From assembly GCF_049274025.1 (NCBI RefSeq), contig NZ_JBASRV010000003.1: a DNA stretch of 19,720 nucleotides, one strand, 5' to 3'. The translations under genes and the position numbers were made by a program. Under the pieces are notes generated by a model that saw only the letters and a list, made by a program, of their open reading frames with translations, had not been told where the DNA came from and searched no databases. This document shows positions 1 through 8,077 of this stretch, one piece after another (position 1 is the stretch's first letter; each line of letters begins with the position of its first letter). Source of the stretch: Miniphocaeibacter sp012841535 (GTDB lineage Bacteria > Bacillota > Clostridia > Tissierellales > Peptoniphilaceae).

Positions 1-2
1 TA

Positions 3-260
3 AACAAACTATATAGGCAAGTTAAAGATTTATATAATATGCATCCTAATCCAAATGCCGACAGGCGAGTTAACACACTTTTATCTGGATTAGAAAAAAT
101 TATATCCGCTGTAGCTGAGATGCGTAACAAAGATAGTGATGCTCATGGTGTAGGAGCTGCTAGATTGTCAATCAAAGAGCACCATGCAAGATTATTTGTA
201 AATGCAGCTATATCAATGGCAGACTTTATTCTTTCTGTAGAAAATAAGCAAAATACTTAA
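3..260 (+). CDS. C-terminal part of an Abi_C-type abortive infection protein (5' truncated by window edge)
   Basis: The reading frame is open from the first in-frame codon at base 3 to the TAA at 258-260, so the gene begins outside the window; the ATG at 39 is probably internal. About 85 residues are visible. The segment RNKDSDAHGVG, then R-x-S-I-x-E-HHARLFVNAA and a hydrophobic end (ISMADFIL), resembles the C-terminal domain called Abi_C (abortive infection C-terminus), where a charged RNK..AHG motif is followed by HA.L..NA. Proteins with this domain are often linked to phage defence, but the N-terminal part that would define the type is missing. The transcript probably ends at the hairpin 11 bases downstream. 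The domain assignment is from memory of the motif, not from a search. Confidence 0.6.
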   Translation, partial: NKLYRQVKDLYNMHPNPNADRRVNTLLSGLEKIISAVAEMRNKDSDAHGVGAARLSIKEHHARLFVNAAISMADFILSVENKQNT

Positions 261-270
261 ATAAAAAATA

Positions 271-310
271 AACCACACTAAAGATTTTATTCTCCAGTGT
301 GGTTTTCCTT
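271..310. terminator. Hairpin between convergent genes, probable bidirectional terminator
   Basis: AACCACACT (271-279) pairs perfectly with AGTGTGGTT (296-304) around a 16-nt loop. On the minus strand the stem is followed by a long T-rich run (complement of the A-rich 261-272), which fits termination of the leftward deoR-deoB transcript about 85 bases after deoB. On the plus strand the trailing TTTTCCTTT is weaker but could end the abi gene. The bases between this hairpin and deoB (311-386) show only a weak imperfect hairpin (323-331 with 354-362). Confidence 0.6.
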
Positions 311-386
311 TGCTCCGCTTGAAGCTGTCACTAAGTTTTTATTCAATCCCTATGTGAAAGCTCCTAACAGCTGATTTTTTGTTTTA

Positions 387-1565
387 CTAACTTGAAAATA
401 AATAATTATAAGTAATATTTTCATAATTTGTAAACTTGTCGTTTAATTTAAAATTGTTGGAAATAATTGTTGCAATATCAGAAAAATTTCCCACTGGTAA
501 AAATCCACCATTATTAAATTTAGGAGAATAAGCTAAGAAAGGGACATATTCTCTTGTGTGATCTGTTCCTTTAAATGTAGGGTCGTTACCATGGTCAGCG
601 GTTATTATAAAAAGATCATCATTATTTAGATTTCTTATAATTTCAGGTAGTCGAGAGTCAAACTCCTCAAGTGCTTTTGCATATTCTTCGGGATTTCTAC
701 GATGACCATACATTGAATCAAAATCTACTAAATTTGTAAAGCTAATTCCTGTAAAGTTTATTTTCAATGTTTCAATGAGCTTATCTACTCCGTCCATATT
801 ACTTGTAGTAGGATTGGTATTAGTAATTCCTTGCCCATTGAAAATATCATTTATTTTTCCTATAGCGTATACATCAAATCCGTTTTCTTTGAGAGAATCC
901 AGCACAGTTTTGCCATGGGGAGAAACGGCGTAATCATGCCTATTAGAAGTTCTTACGAAATTACCAGGAGTTCCAACATAAGGTCTAGCTATTATCCTTC
1001 CTATTAAGTTAGGCTCTTCTAATGTTATTGATCTTGTATATTGACAAATATCATAAAGTTCTTCTAAGGGGATTATATCTTCATGGGCTGCTATTTGTAA
1101 TACAGGATCTGCTGATGTATATACTATTAAAGCGCCTGTTTCCAATTGTTCTTTGCCATAGTCATCTAAGACCTTAGTTCCACTGTATGGTTTATTACAT
1201 AAGATTGAACGTTTTGAATAATTAGAAATCATATTTATCAATTCTTCACTAAATCCATTTGGATATGTAGGAAAAGGTACTGAGGTTAGTAATCCCATTA
1301 ATTCCCAATGTCCAGTCATTGTATCTTTACCTGATGAAATTTCAGTTAATTTTCCAGCATAGCATTTTTGCGGAATGATGTTTTTAATATTATTTAGTGG
1401 TGATATTCCACCTATTCCCATTTTTTCAAGATTAGGGATTTTTAAATCTAAGGTTTTAGAAATATTTCCAAGGGTATTGGAGCCTTCATCTTGAAAATTA
1501 GCAGCATCAGGTGCTTCGCCAATACCGACGGAATCCATTACCAATACATGTATTCTATTAAACAT
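387..1565 (-). CDS. deoB: Phosphopentomutase
   Basis: A 392-residue cytoplasmic enzyme that interconverts (deoxy)ribose-1-phosphate and the 5-phosphate, linking the nucleoside phosphorylases encoded downstream of deoC to DeoC. The length is normal for the bacterial family (alkaline phosphatase superfamily). Visible active-site features: metal-binding D11 in MDSVGIGEAPDA; SGKDTMTGHWE at 78-88, where T82 aligns by eye with the phospho-threonine (T85) of the Bacillus cereus enzyme; D283 and H288 (LVDFDSMYGHRR); D324-H325 (TADHGND); and H336 (GTDHTREY). The ATG start at 1565 has a GGAGG 5 bases upstream. It lies 14 bases after the DeoR-family gene, so the two form one leftward transcript, divergent from deoC. 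All key residues are present; identification is secure. Confidence 0.97.
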   Translation of the reverse strand: MFNRIHVLVMDSVGIGEAPDAANFQDEGSNTLGNISKTLDLKIPNLEKMGIGGISPLNNIKNIIPQKCYAGKLTEISSGKDTMTGHWELMGLLTSVPFPTYPNGFSEELINMISNYSKRSILCNKPYSGTKVLDDYGKEQLETGALIVYTSADPVLQIAAHEDIIPLEELYDICQYTRSITLEEPNLIGRIIARPYVGTPGNFVRTSNRHDYAVSPHGKTVLDSLKENGFDVYAIGKINDIFNGQGITNTNPTTSNMDGVDKLIETLKINFTGISFTNLVDFDSMYGHRRNPEEYAKALEEFDSRLPEIIRNLNNDDLFIITADHGNDPTFKGTDHTREYVPFLAYSPKFNNGGFLPVGNFSDIATIISNNFKLNDKFTNYENITYNYLFSS

Positions 1566-1579
1566 ATTTTCCTCCGTTA

Positions 1580-2362
1580 CTAATTACATATGTGTAATTT
1601 TATTTGTTTTTCTTTTAATAAGTTCTTCCATTTTTCTGAAATTTTAGAATCTGTAACTATTTCATCAATATCATCAAGATCGCAAAAATATTCTGATCTA
1701 ATAACTCCAAGTTTAGTAGAGTCAATAAGTAAGATTCTTTTTATAGAGCTATTTATTACAGCTTTTTTAGTTGCAACTTCATAGGAGTTTCTACACGTTA
1801 AGCCTAATTCTTCATGAACACCAGCAGCTGAAAGAAAGGCTTTTGTAGCCCTTATACCTTCAATGAATTTTACTCCTTGCACACTAGCGAACATTTGGGT
1901 GTTAGGATAGTAATATCCACCTGCAAATAATATTTTTATATTTGGATTTTTTCTTAGCTCAGTTAAGATGTTAATATTATAACTTAAAGCAGTAATATTA
2001 ATACTTGGATTAATATTTGAGATAATATGCTGAGTAGTTGTTCCTGTGTCAATCATTATTATATCTCCATCTTCTATTAAAGATGCGGCATATTTTCCTA
2101 TATTGGACTTTTGCTTAAATTGTTTATCTAATTCAGAATTTAAATCATATTGGGCTTCTTCATTTAAGGAAGAGTCTATTGGATCATAAATAATAACTCC
2201 GTCTATATTCTTTACTATATTTTGACTCTCTAAGATTTTCAAATCACGTCTTATTGTCATTTCAGATACATTTAAAATATTTGCTAAATCTCGAATGGAA
2301 ATATAATTTTTAATTTTTAAAGTATCTATAAAAGCTGTTAATCTTTCTTCTTTTTTGCTCAT
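1580..2362 (-). CDS. DeoR/GlpR-family transcriptional regulator, probable repressor of the nucleoside genes
   Basis: A 260-residue two-domain regulator. The N-terminal winged helix (about residues 5-60) includes the family helix-turn-helix LANILNVSEMTIRRDLKILE. The C-terminal sugar-phosphate-sensing domain carries IDTGTTT (about 104-110), typical of DeoR C-domains. An in-frame ATG at 2377 would add five residues, but AAGGAAA at 2366-2373 lies directly in front of the ATG at 2362, so that start is chosen. It is the first gene of a two-gene unit with deoB and divergent from deoC; the spacer holds both promoters and several symmetric elements. Its target is therefore very probably this regulon, with deoxyribose-5-phosphate or a related sugar phosphate as inducer. 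That is inferred from context. Note that Bacillus subtilis DeoR is of a different family. Confidence 0.9.
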   Translation of the reverse strand: MSKKEERLTAFIDTLKIKNYISIRDLANILNVSEMTIRRDLKILESQNIVKNIDGVIIYDPIDSSLNEEAQYDLNSELDKQFKQKSNIGKYAASLIEDGDIIMIDTGTTTQHIISNINPSINITALSYNINILTELRKNPNIKILFAGGYYYPNTQMFASVQGVKFIEGIRATKAFLSAAGVHEELGLTCRNSYEVATKKAVINSSIKRILLIDSTKLGVIRSEYFCDLDDIDEIVTDSKISEKWKNLLKEKQIKLHICN

Positions 2363-2414
2363 ATTATTTCCTTTCATAGTTTAGTAAAAATAAATATTCT
2401 TCTATCTATTTACT

Positions 2415-2443
2415 ATAATAACATCTTAATAACAATATGTAAA
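2415..2443 (-). promoter_or_regulatory. Probable sigma-A promoter of the DeoR-family gene and deoB
   Basis: Read on the minus strand: TTTACA (-35, plus positions 2438-2443), 17-nt spacer, TATTAT (-10, 2415-2420). The -35 overlaps one of the two ATGTAAAC repeats (2437-2444), so binding there could allow autoregulation. Confidence 0.6.
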
Positions 2444-2495
2444 CGAAAGAACAGAAAATGTTGACATAGTAACATAATAATGTTAAGATGTAAAC
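2421..2495. repeat. Operator-like repeats in the deoR/deoC divergent region
   Basis: Three nested signals occur between the two divergent genes. ACATCTTAA (2421-2429) is an exact inverted repeat of TTAAGATGT (2483-2491). ATGTAAAC occurs twice as a direct repeat (2437-2444 and 2488-2495), once on each promoter. TAACAT-AATA-ATGTTA (2470-2485) is a palindrome. Spacing between the two distal sites would suit a repressor that loops or binds both promoters. Which of them is the true operator cannot be decided from sequence alone. Confidence 0.5.
2461..2489 (+). promoter_or_regulatory. Probable sigma-A promoter of the deoC operon with overlapping operator
   Basis: TTGACA (2461-2466), 17-nt spacer, TAAGAT (2484-2489), placing the start of transcription near 2496 with a leader of about 27 nt. 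A palindrome TAACAT-AATA-ATGTTA (2470-2485) fills the spacer and touches the -10, an ideal position for a repressor. Confidence 0.7.
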
Positions 2496-2522
2496 ATAAC
2501 AAAAGATTATTAGGAGGAAAGA

Positions 2523-3188
2523 ATGGATAATAAAGAAATTTTAGCTCATGTTGATCACACTTTATTAAAAGCTGTTTCAACTTGGGAACAAATAAAAAAG
2601 ATATGTGAAGAAACTAGGGATTATAATATGGCTAGTGCTTGTATCCCACCATCATATGTGGAAAAAGCTTTTAAAGATTATGGAAACGATATTTCTATAT
2701 GTACTGTATTGGGATTTCCACTGGGATACGATAACTTGGAAACAAAAGTTTTTTCAGCAAAAGATGCTGTATCAAAAGGCGCTGATGAATTGGATATGGT
2801 TATTAATATAGGAGATGTGAAGAATAGAAATTACGATAAAATTACATATGAAATTACTAAGATGAAAGAAGCTGTAGGTAGTAAAATATTAAAAGTAATT
2901 ATTGAAACATGCTATTTAGAAGAAAATGAAAAAATTCAACTGTGTAAATGTGTTACAGATGGTGGAGCTGATTATATTAAAACTTCTACTGGATTTGGAA
3001 CAGCAGGAGCTACAATGGAAGATATTATATTATTTAAAAAGTATATTGGTCCAAATGTAAAAATAAAAGCTGCTGGTGGAATTAAAACAAGAGATGATAT
3101 GGTAGCGTATTTAGAAGCAGGTTGTGAACGATTGGGAACAAGTTCTGCATTGAAAATATTAAATGGAGAACAAACAGGTAATTATTAA
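2523..3188 (+). CDS. deoC: Deoxyribose-phosphate aldolase
   Basis: A class I aldolase of 221 residues that splits 2-deoxyribose-5-phosphate into acetaldehyde and glyceraldehyde-3-phosphate, the last step of deoxynucleoside catabolism. The Schiff-base lysine is K153 in YIKTSTGFGT; D91 (ELDMVINIGD) and K182 (IKAAGGIK) match the other two catalytic residues of the Escherichia coli enzyme (D102, K201). Length is typical of the short bacterial form. ATG at 2523 with AGGAGG at 2512-2517. It leads the rightward nucleoside operon and has its own strong promoter with an operator-like palindrome. Confidence 0.97.
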   Translation: MDNKEILAHVDHTLLKAVSTWEQIKKICEETRDYNMASACIPPSYVEKAFKDYGNDISICTVLGFPLGYDNLETKVFSAKDAVSKGADELDMVINIGDVKNRNYDKITYEITKMKEAVGSKILKVIIETCYLEENEKIQLCKCVTDGGADYIKTSTGFGTAGATMEDIILFKKYIGPNVKIKAAGGIKTRDDMVAYLEAGCERLGTSSALKILNGEQTGNY

Positions 3189-3199
3189 TAATATAAAAG

Positions 3200-3236
3200 A
3201 TAAAACTTGGAGTGTTAATTAATATTTAAGTTTTAT
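3200..3236 (+). other. Hairpin in the deoC-bmp spacer
   Basis: ATAAAACTT (3200-3208) and AAGTTTTAT (3228-3236) form a 9-bp stem with a 19-nt loop, 11 bases after the deoC stop. There is no T-run after it, so it is not a classic terminator; it might be a processing or mRNA-stability element that separates deoC from the transporter genes. Weak evidence, because AT-only stems arise easily at this base composition. Confidence 0.25.
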
Positions 3237-3310
3237 TAAGTTTAAAACATAGGAAAAGGATTCCTTGTTTGTTTACTTATACAATGGAGAATATTTGCAA
3301 GGAGGTATTT

Positions 3311-4417
3311 ATGAAGAGAATAATAAAATTTCTAAGTTATATTTTAATTATTTCCATTATATTAGTTGGATGTAGTAGTAATGTAAAAGATGATAATAAC
3401 GAAAAAGAGTCGACAGACAATCTCTCTAGTGGTGGAGAAATAGCTTTAATTACCGGAATGGGAGATATTGATGACAAATCTTTTAACCAGGGTTCATGGG
3501 AGGGTGTTGTTCAATATGCAGAGGAGAATAATATTACATATAAATATTATAAACCTTCAGAAGAAAGTGATGATGCTTGTTTAGCAGCAATAGATTTAGC
3601 GATTAAGGCAGGTGCTAAAGTAGTTATTGCTTCAGGATTTGCTTATGAAGTGCCAATTTATATGGCTCAGGACACCTACCCAGATGTACATTTTATTCTA
3701 GTAGATGGTAAACCACATAATCCATCAGGAAGTGAATACAGGACTAATGATAATACAGTAACAATAAGTTATGCAGAAGAACAAGCTGGATTTTTAGCAG
3801 GATATGCTTCTGTAGTAGAAGGAATGGATAATTTAGGTTTTATGGGAGGTAAAGCAGTACCAGCCGTTGTTAGATTTGGATACGGATTTGTTCAAGGTAT
3901 TGATTATGCTGCAAAAGAACTTGGAGTAAAAAATGTAGAAGTTAGTTATTATTACACTGGAGCCTTCCAAGCATCACCAGAGGCACAAGCTATGGCTGCT
4001 TCTTGGTATAACTATGGGGTAAAAGCTATATTTTCATGTGGTGGACCTGTAGGAAATAGTGTTATGGCTGCAGCAGAACAATCAGACTCAAAGGTAATAG
4101 GAGTAGATGTAGATCAGAGTAGTGAATCAGATACAGTAATTACTTCAGCAGCCAAGGGAATAAAAGTTTCTGTCTATGATAGTATAAGCAGTTACTATAA
4201 TAATGAATTTAAAGGTGGAACTACACAAATTTATGGTGCTGAAAATAACGGAATTGAACTTCCTATGGAAACTTCCAGATTTGAAAAATTTAATATGGAA
4301 GATTATAAAAATATATATGAGAAGTTAGCTAATGGTAGTATTGAAGTAGATAATGATATAAACAAGAGTATTCAAGATTTAAAGTTGGAAAATATCAAGA
4401 TTACAGAAGTTAAATAA
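3311..4417 (+). CDS. BmpA/PnrA-family nucleoside-binding lipoprotein of an ABC importer
   Basis: A 368-residue extracellular substrate-binding protein anchored by lipid. An N-terminal signal (MKRIIKF, then a hydrophobic stretch) ends in the lipobox LVGC with C21 as the lipidation site. The body has Bmp-family motifs: ITGMGDIDDKSFNQ near residue 50, LGFMGGKAVPAVVRFGYGF near 175, CGGPVGNSV and VIGVDVDQS in the second lobe. The family includes Treponema PnrA, Lactococcus BmpA and Bacillus NupN, which bind purine or general nucleosides. An upstream in-frame start at 3269 is rejected because AGGAGG at 3300-3305 sits in front of the ATG at 3311 and because only this start gives a clean signal peptide. 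The genes for ATPase and permeases follow directly. Confidence 0.93.
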   Translation: MKRIIKFLSYILIISIILVGCSSNVKDDNNEKESTDNLSSGGEIALITGMGDIDDKSFNQGSWEGVVQYAEENNITYKYYKPSEESDDACLAAIDLAIKAGAKVVIASGFAYEVPIYMAQDTYPDVHFILVDGKPHNPSGSEYRTNDNTVTISYAEEQAGFLAGYASVVEGMDNLGFMGGKAVPAVVRFGYGFVQGIDYAAKELGVKNVEVSYYYTGAFQASPEAQAMAASWYNYGVKAIFSCGGPVGNSVMAAAEQSDSKVIGVDVDQSSESDTVITSAAKGIKVSVYDSISSYYNNEFKGGTTQIYGAENNGIELPMETSRFEKFNMEDYKNIYEKLANGSIEVDNDINKSIQDLKLENIKITEVK

Positions 4418-4447
4418 AAAAGTATAGATAGCAAGGAGGTTGAGGTT

Positions 4448-5977
4448 TTGAGTTATGTAATTGAAATGTGTAATATTACAAAAATATTCCCTGGGATTAT
4501 TGCTAATGATAATATTACTTTACAACTAAAAAAGGGAGAAATTCATGCTCTACTAGGAGAAAATGGAGCGGGTAAATCAACTTTGATGAATGTTTTATTT
4601 GGACTTTATACACCGGAGAAAGGGGAAATAAAAAAGAATGGTAAAATAATTAAAATAAATGGACCTAATGATGCAAATAAGCTAGCTATAGGAATGGTTC
4701 ATCAGCATTTTATGTTAGTGGATAATTTTACTGTATTACAAAATATAGTTTTAGGAGATGAACCTATACATAAAGGATTTTTATCCTTAGATAAAGCAAG
4801 AAAAAAGGTAATTGAATTATCTGAGAAATATAAACTAGAAGTGGATCCTGATGCTTTGGTAAGGGATATTACTGTAGGTATGCAACAAAGGGTAGAAATT
4901 TTAAAAATGTTATATAGAGATAATGAAATATTAATTTTTGATGAGCCTACAGCAGTTTTAACTCCTCAAGAAATTGAAGAATTATTAAAGATAATGAAAA
5001 ATCTTGCAAACGAAGGAAAATCTATATTATTTATTACTCATAAACTAGATGAGATAAAAAAAGTAGCTGATTCTTGTACGGTTTTAAGAAAAGGTAAGTA
5101 TATTGGAACAGTAGAGGTTTCAGATGTAAGTAAGGAAGAACTATCTGAAATGATGGTAGGCCATGAAGTAAAGTTAAAAGTAGATAAGGAAGTATCCAAC
5201 CCTGGCGAGGTTATATTAAGTGTTGAGAATATTTCCATGGAAGATAAATTTGGCGGTAAGGAAAAATTAAAAAACATTTCTTTTAAAATAAGAGCTGGAG
5301 AAATAGTTTGTATCGCAGGTATTGACGGAAATGGTCAAAGTGAGTTGGTTTATGCTTTGTCAGGTTTAGAAAAAGTAAAGTCTGGAGAAATAAAATTAAA
5401 CAATAAGGACATAACCAATTTATCTGTTAGAAATAGATTCTTAGAAGGAATGGCACACATTCCAGAAGACAGACATAAGTTTGGCTTAGTCTTAGATTAT
5501 AATTTAGCTTATAATTTAGTACTTCATAGTTATTTTGAAGATGCCTATCAAAAATTTGGTTTTTTAAATTATGATGAAATTTATAAACATGCTGATGAAA
5601 TGATTAATAAATTTGATATTAGATCAAGTCAAGGTAGTCATACTATAGTTAGGACAATGAGTGGCGGTAACCAACAAAAAGCAGTTATTGCTAGAGAAAT
5701 AATTAGTAATCCAGATCTTTTAATAGCTGTACAGCCAACAAGAGGTCTTGATGTTGGAGCTATAGAACAGGTACATAGGCAATTAGTAGAGGAAAGAGAT
5801 AAAGGGAAAGCTATTTTATTAGTTTCATTAGAATTAGATGAAGTTATGAACGTAAGCGATAGAATTTTAGTTATGTATGAAGGAGAATTAGTAGCTGATG
5901 TAGAACCTAAATCAGTAACATATCAAGAACTGGGATTATTTATGTCAGGTGCAAAGAGAGGAGAAAATTATGGTTAA
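4448..5977 (+). CDS. Nucleoside ABC importer, double ATP-binding protein (NupO/NupA/YufO type)
   Basis: A 509-residue cytoplasmic ATPase with two fused ABC domains, as in RbsA-like carbohydrate/nucleoside importers. Domain 1: Walker A GENGAGKST (37-45), family-variant signature VGMQQ (143-147), Walker B ILIFDEPT (161-168), H-loop H198. Domain 2: degenerate Walker A GIDGNGQSE (291-299, no lysine), full signature MSGGNQQK (404-411), and Walker B LLIAVQPT (424-431) with Q for the catalytic E. This asymmetry is normal for the family, where only one site hydrolyses ATP well. The start is TTG at 4448, placed by AAGGAGG at 4433-4439 with about 8 bases of spacing; the first ATG (4466) would be badly placed. 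The gap to bmp is 30 bases and the 3' end overlaps the next gene by 8 bases. Confidence 0.94.
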   Translation: MSYVIEMCNITKIFPGIIANDNITLQLKKGEIHALLGENGAGKSTLMNVLFGLYTPEKGEIKKNGKIIKINGPNDANKLAIGMVHQHFMLVDNFTVLQNIVLGDEPIHKGFLSLDKARKKVIELSEKYKLEVDPDALVRDITVGMQQRVEILKMLYRDNEILIFDEPTAVLTPQEIEELLKIMKNLANEGKSILFITHKLDEIKKVADSCTVLRKGKYIGTVEVSDVSKEELSEMMVGHEVKLKVDKEVSNPGEVILSVENISMEDKFGGKEKLKNISFKIRAGEIVCIAGIDGNGQSELVYALSGLEKVKSGEIKLNNKDITNLSVRNRFLEGMAHIPEDRHKFGLVLDYNLAYNLVLHSYFEDAYQKFGFLNYDEIYKHADEMINKFDIRSSQGSHTIVRTMSGGNQQKAVIAREIISNPDLLIAVQPTRGLDVGAIEQVHRQLVEERDKGKAILLVSLELDEVMNVSDRILVMYEGELVADVEPKSVTYQELGLFMSGAKRGENYG

Positions 5978-7100
5978 AAATTTAGTTAGCAAAAAAGGAT
6001 TTATAAGTTTCTTTTCTTCATTGTTTGCTATTTTAGTAGGGTTAATTGTAGGATTAATCATTTTGTTAATAAGTAATCCAAGTCATGCCTTTAAAGGGTT
6101 TTTTACGATCTTAATTGGTGGATTATCGGATATGAAAAATATTGGGCAGGTATTATACTATGCCACTCCATTAATAATGACAGGACTTTCTGTAGGTTTT
6201 GGTAAAAAAACAGGACTATTTAATATTGGAGCATCAGGACAATTTATTATTGGAGCTTTTGCAGCAGTCTTTATAGGAATTAAAATTACAAATTTACCAG
6301 GGTATATACATTTGCCATTATGTTTGATTGCAGCAATGGTCTTTGGAGCTATTTGGGGATTTGTTCCTGGTATTTTAAAAGCAAAAGCAAATGTTAATGA
6401 AGTTATTTCATGTATTATGATGAATTATATAGGTATGTATTTAGTAAATTTTCTAGTTAAAGAATATATATTTGATTCGTTAAAAAATCAAAGTCAAAGA
6501 ATTGCTGATACGGCAACATTGCCGCAATTTGGTCTAGATAAAATATTTAATACTGGAAATTCAGCTTCTAGTGTAACTATTGGAATATTTTTATGTATTT
6601 TAATAGCGATTTTACTTTATATCCTTTTAAATAAAACTACCTTTGGTTTTGAATTAAAAGCATGTGGACTTAATAAATATGCTTCACAATATGCTGGAAT
6701 TAATGAAAATAGAAATATTGTACTTTCAATGATGATTTCAGGAGCATTGGCAGGAATTGGCGGAGCTTTTCTATATTTAGCAGGAACTGGAAAGGGAATT
6801 GAAGTTGTAGATGTTTTAGCTCCAGAAGGTTTTCAAGGTATACCTGTGGCACTTTTAGGAATGAATAATCCTATAGGAATAATATTTTCAGGCTTATTAA
6901 TATCCTATTTAAAAGTTGGTGGATTTATGATGCAGTTACATAATTTTTCACCAGAGGTAATAGATATTATAATTGCTATAATTATATATTTTAGTGCATT
7001 TTCATTATTGGTAAAGTTGTTTTTAACTAAAAAATTTAGTAGTGATGACAAAGATATTTATAATAAAAATAGCTTGAAGAAAAAGGAGGTAAAACAGTGA
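5970..7100 (+). CDS. Nucleoside ABC importer permease 1 (NupP/YufP type)
   Basis: A 376-residue inner-membrane permease of the branched-chain/ribose type (BPD_transp_2). A signal-like first membrane helix (about 10-35) is followed by the conserved GLSVGFGKKTGLFNIGASGQ region near 75-95, NVNEVISCIMMNY near 145-157, and further helices to a lysine-rich C-terminus. The ATG at 5970 overlaps the ATPase stop by 8 bases and has GAGAGGAG at 5956-5963; a longer frame starting at 5949 lacks a ribosome site. It pairs with the next permease to form the membrane channel for nucleosides delivered by the Bmp lipoprotein. Confidence 0.93.
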   Translation: MVKNLVSKKGFISFFSSLFAILVGLIVGLIILLISNPSHAFKGFFTILIGGLSDMKNIGQVLYYATPLIMTGLSVGFGKKTGLFNIGASGQFIIGAFAAVFIGIKITNLPGYIHLPLCLIAAMVFGAIWGFVPGILKAKANVNEVISCIMMNYIGMYLVNFLVKEYIFDSLKNQSQRIADTATLPQFGLDKIFNTGNSASSVTIGIFLCILIAILLYILLNKTTFGFELKACGLNKYASQYAGINENRNIVLSMMISGALAGIGGAFLYLAGTGKGIEVVDVLAPEGFQGIPVALLGMNNPIGIIFSGLLISYLKVGGFMMQLHNFSPEVIDIIIAIIIYFSAFSLLVKLFLTKKFSSDDKDIYNKNSLKKKEVKQ

Positions 7101-8050
7101 ATACTATTTATTTTATAGTACAACAGATGATGTTTTTTTCTATACCACTTTTAATAGTAGCTTTAGGAGGCATGTTTAGTGAAAGAAGTGGAATAATCAA
7201 TATTGGACTAGAAGGAACTATGATTTTAGGAGCATTTGCAGGAATATTGTTTATAAACAGATTTCAAGACAAGATTCCCGGACAACCTGTGTTGATACTT
7301 GCAATAATAATTGCATCTTTAACAGGGATGTTAGTTGGATTATTACACGCTTTTGCATCAATAAATTTAAAAGCCGATCAGGTTATTAGTGGAACTGCTA
7401 TTAATATGTTTGCAGTAGCATTTGCTACCTATGTCGCAAGAACTGTAAACACTGTACAACAGATACCTTTTAAAAATCAATTCCACATTAAATCCATACC
7501 TTTACTAGGGAAAATACCTATAATTGGGCCTATGTTTTTTCAAAATACATATTTTACAACGTATTTAGGTTTGGCTATTTTAATAATATCAATAATAGTT
7601 TTATATAATACAAAATTTGGTTTAAGGCTTACAAGTTGTGGAGAGCATCCACAAGCTGCAGACTCTATGGGAATAAATGTATATAAAATGAGGTATGCAG
7701 GAGTTGTTATTTCTGGAATACTAGCAGCAATAGGTGGTTTAGTATTTATAATACCAACTTCTACAAGCTTTAATGCTTCAGTTTCAGGATATGGATTCCT
7801 TGCTATGGCAGTTCTAATCTTTGGACAATGGAGACCAAAAAGAATTTTTGTAGCAGCATTATTTTTTGGACTGATGAAGACATTATCTGCAACTTATTCA
7901 GGTATTGCTATTTTACGTGAATTGCCAATTAGCAACACGATTTATAAGATGATACCTTTTATTGCAACCTTAATAGTATTGGCTTTTACATCAAAGAAAT
8001 CTCAATCACCAAAGGCTTTAGGAAAAATATACGATAAGTCTTTAAGATAA
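7097..8050 (+). CDS. Nucleoside ABC importer permease 2 (NupQ/YufQ type)
   Basis: A 317-residue integral membrane protein of the same family as its upstream neighbour, but shorter, as usual for the second permease of this importer. It shows the family motif GGMFSERSGIINIGLEG (about 24-40), ADQVISGTAINMF (near 94-106) and the cytoplasmic GEHPQAADSMGINVYKMRY region (near 193-211) that contacts the ATPase. The start is GTG at 7097 within a GTGA overlap with the stop of permease 1, preceded by AAAGGAGG at 7081-7088; translation is probably coupled. Bmp lipoprotein, ATPase and both permeases make a complete importer. Confidence 0.93.
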   Translation: MNTIYFIVQQMMFFSIPLLIVALGGMFSERSGIINIGLEGTMILGAFAGILFINRFQDKIPGQPVLILAIIIASLTGMLVGLLHAFASINLKADQVISGTAINMFAVAFATYVARTVNTVQQIPFKNQFHIKSIPLLGKIPIIGPMFFQNTYFTTYLGLAILIISIIVLYNTKFGLRLTSCGEHPQAADSMGINVYKMRYAGVVISGILAAIGGLVFIIPTSTSFNASVSGYGFLAMAVLIFGQWRPKRIFVAALFFGLMKTLSATYSGIAILRELPISNTIYKMIPFIATLIVLAFTSKKSQSPKALGKIYDKSLR

Positions 8051-8077
8051 TAAAAACAAATAAACAAAGGAGAAATT

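Noticed and set aside
2378..2522. Purine riboswitch in front of the nucleoside operon
   Set aside because: No purine-aptamer core (TATA-flanked three-way junction sequence) is visible; the spacer is fully used by two promoters and operator-like repeats.
3255..3285. Separate promoter for the Bmp lipoprotein (TATACA at 3278-3283)
   Set aside because: No acceptable -35 at 16-18 bases; co-transcription from the deoC promoter is enough to explain expression.
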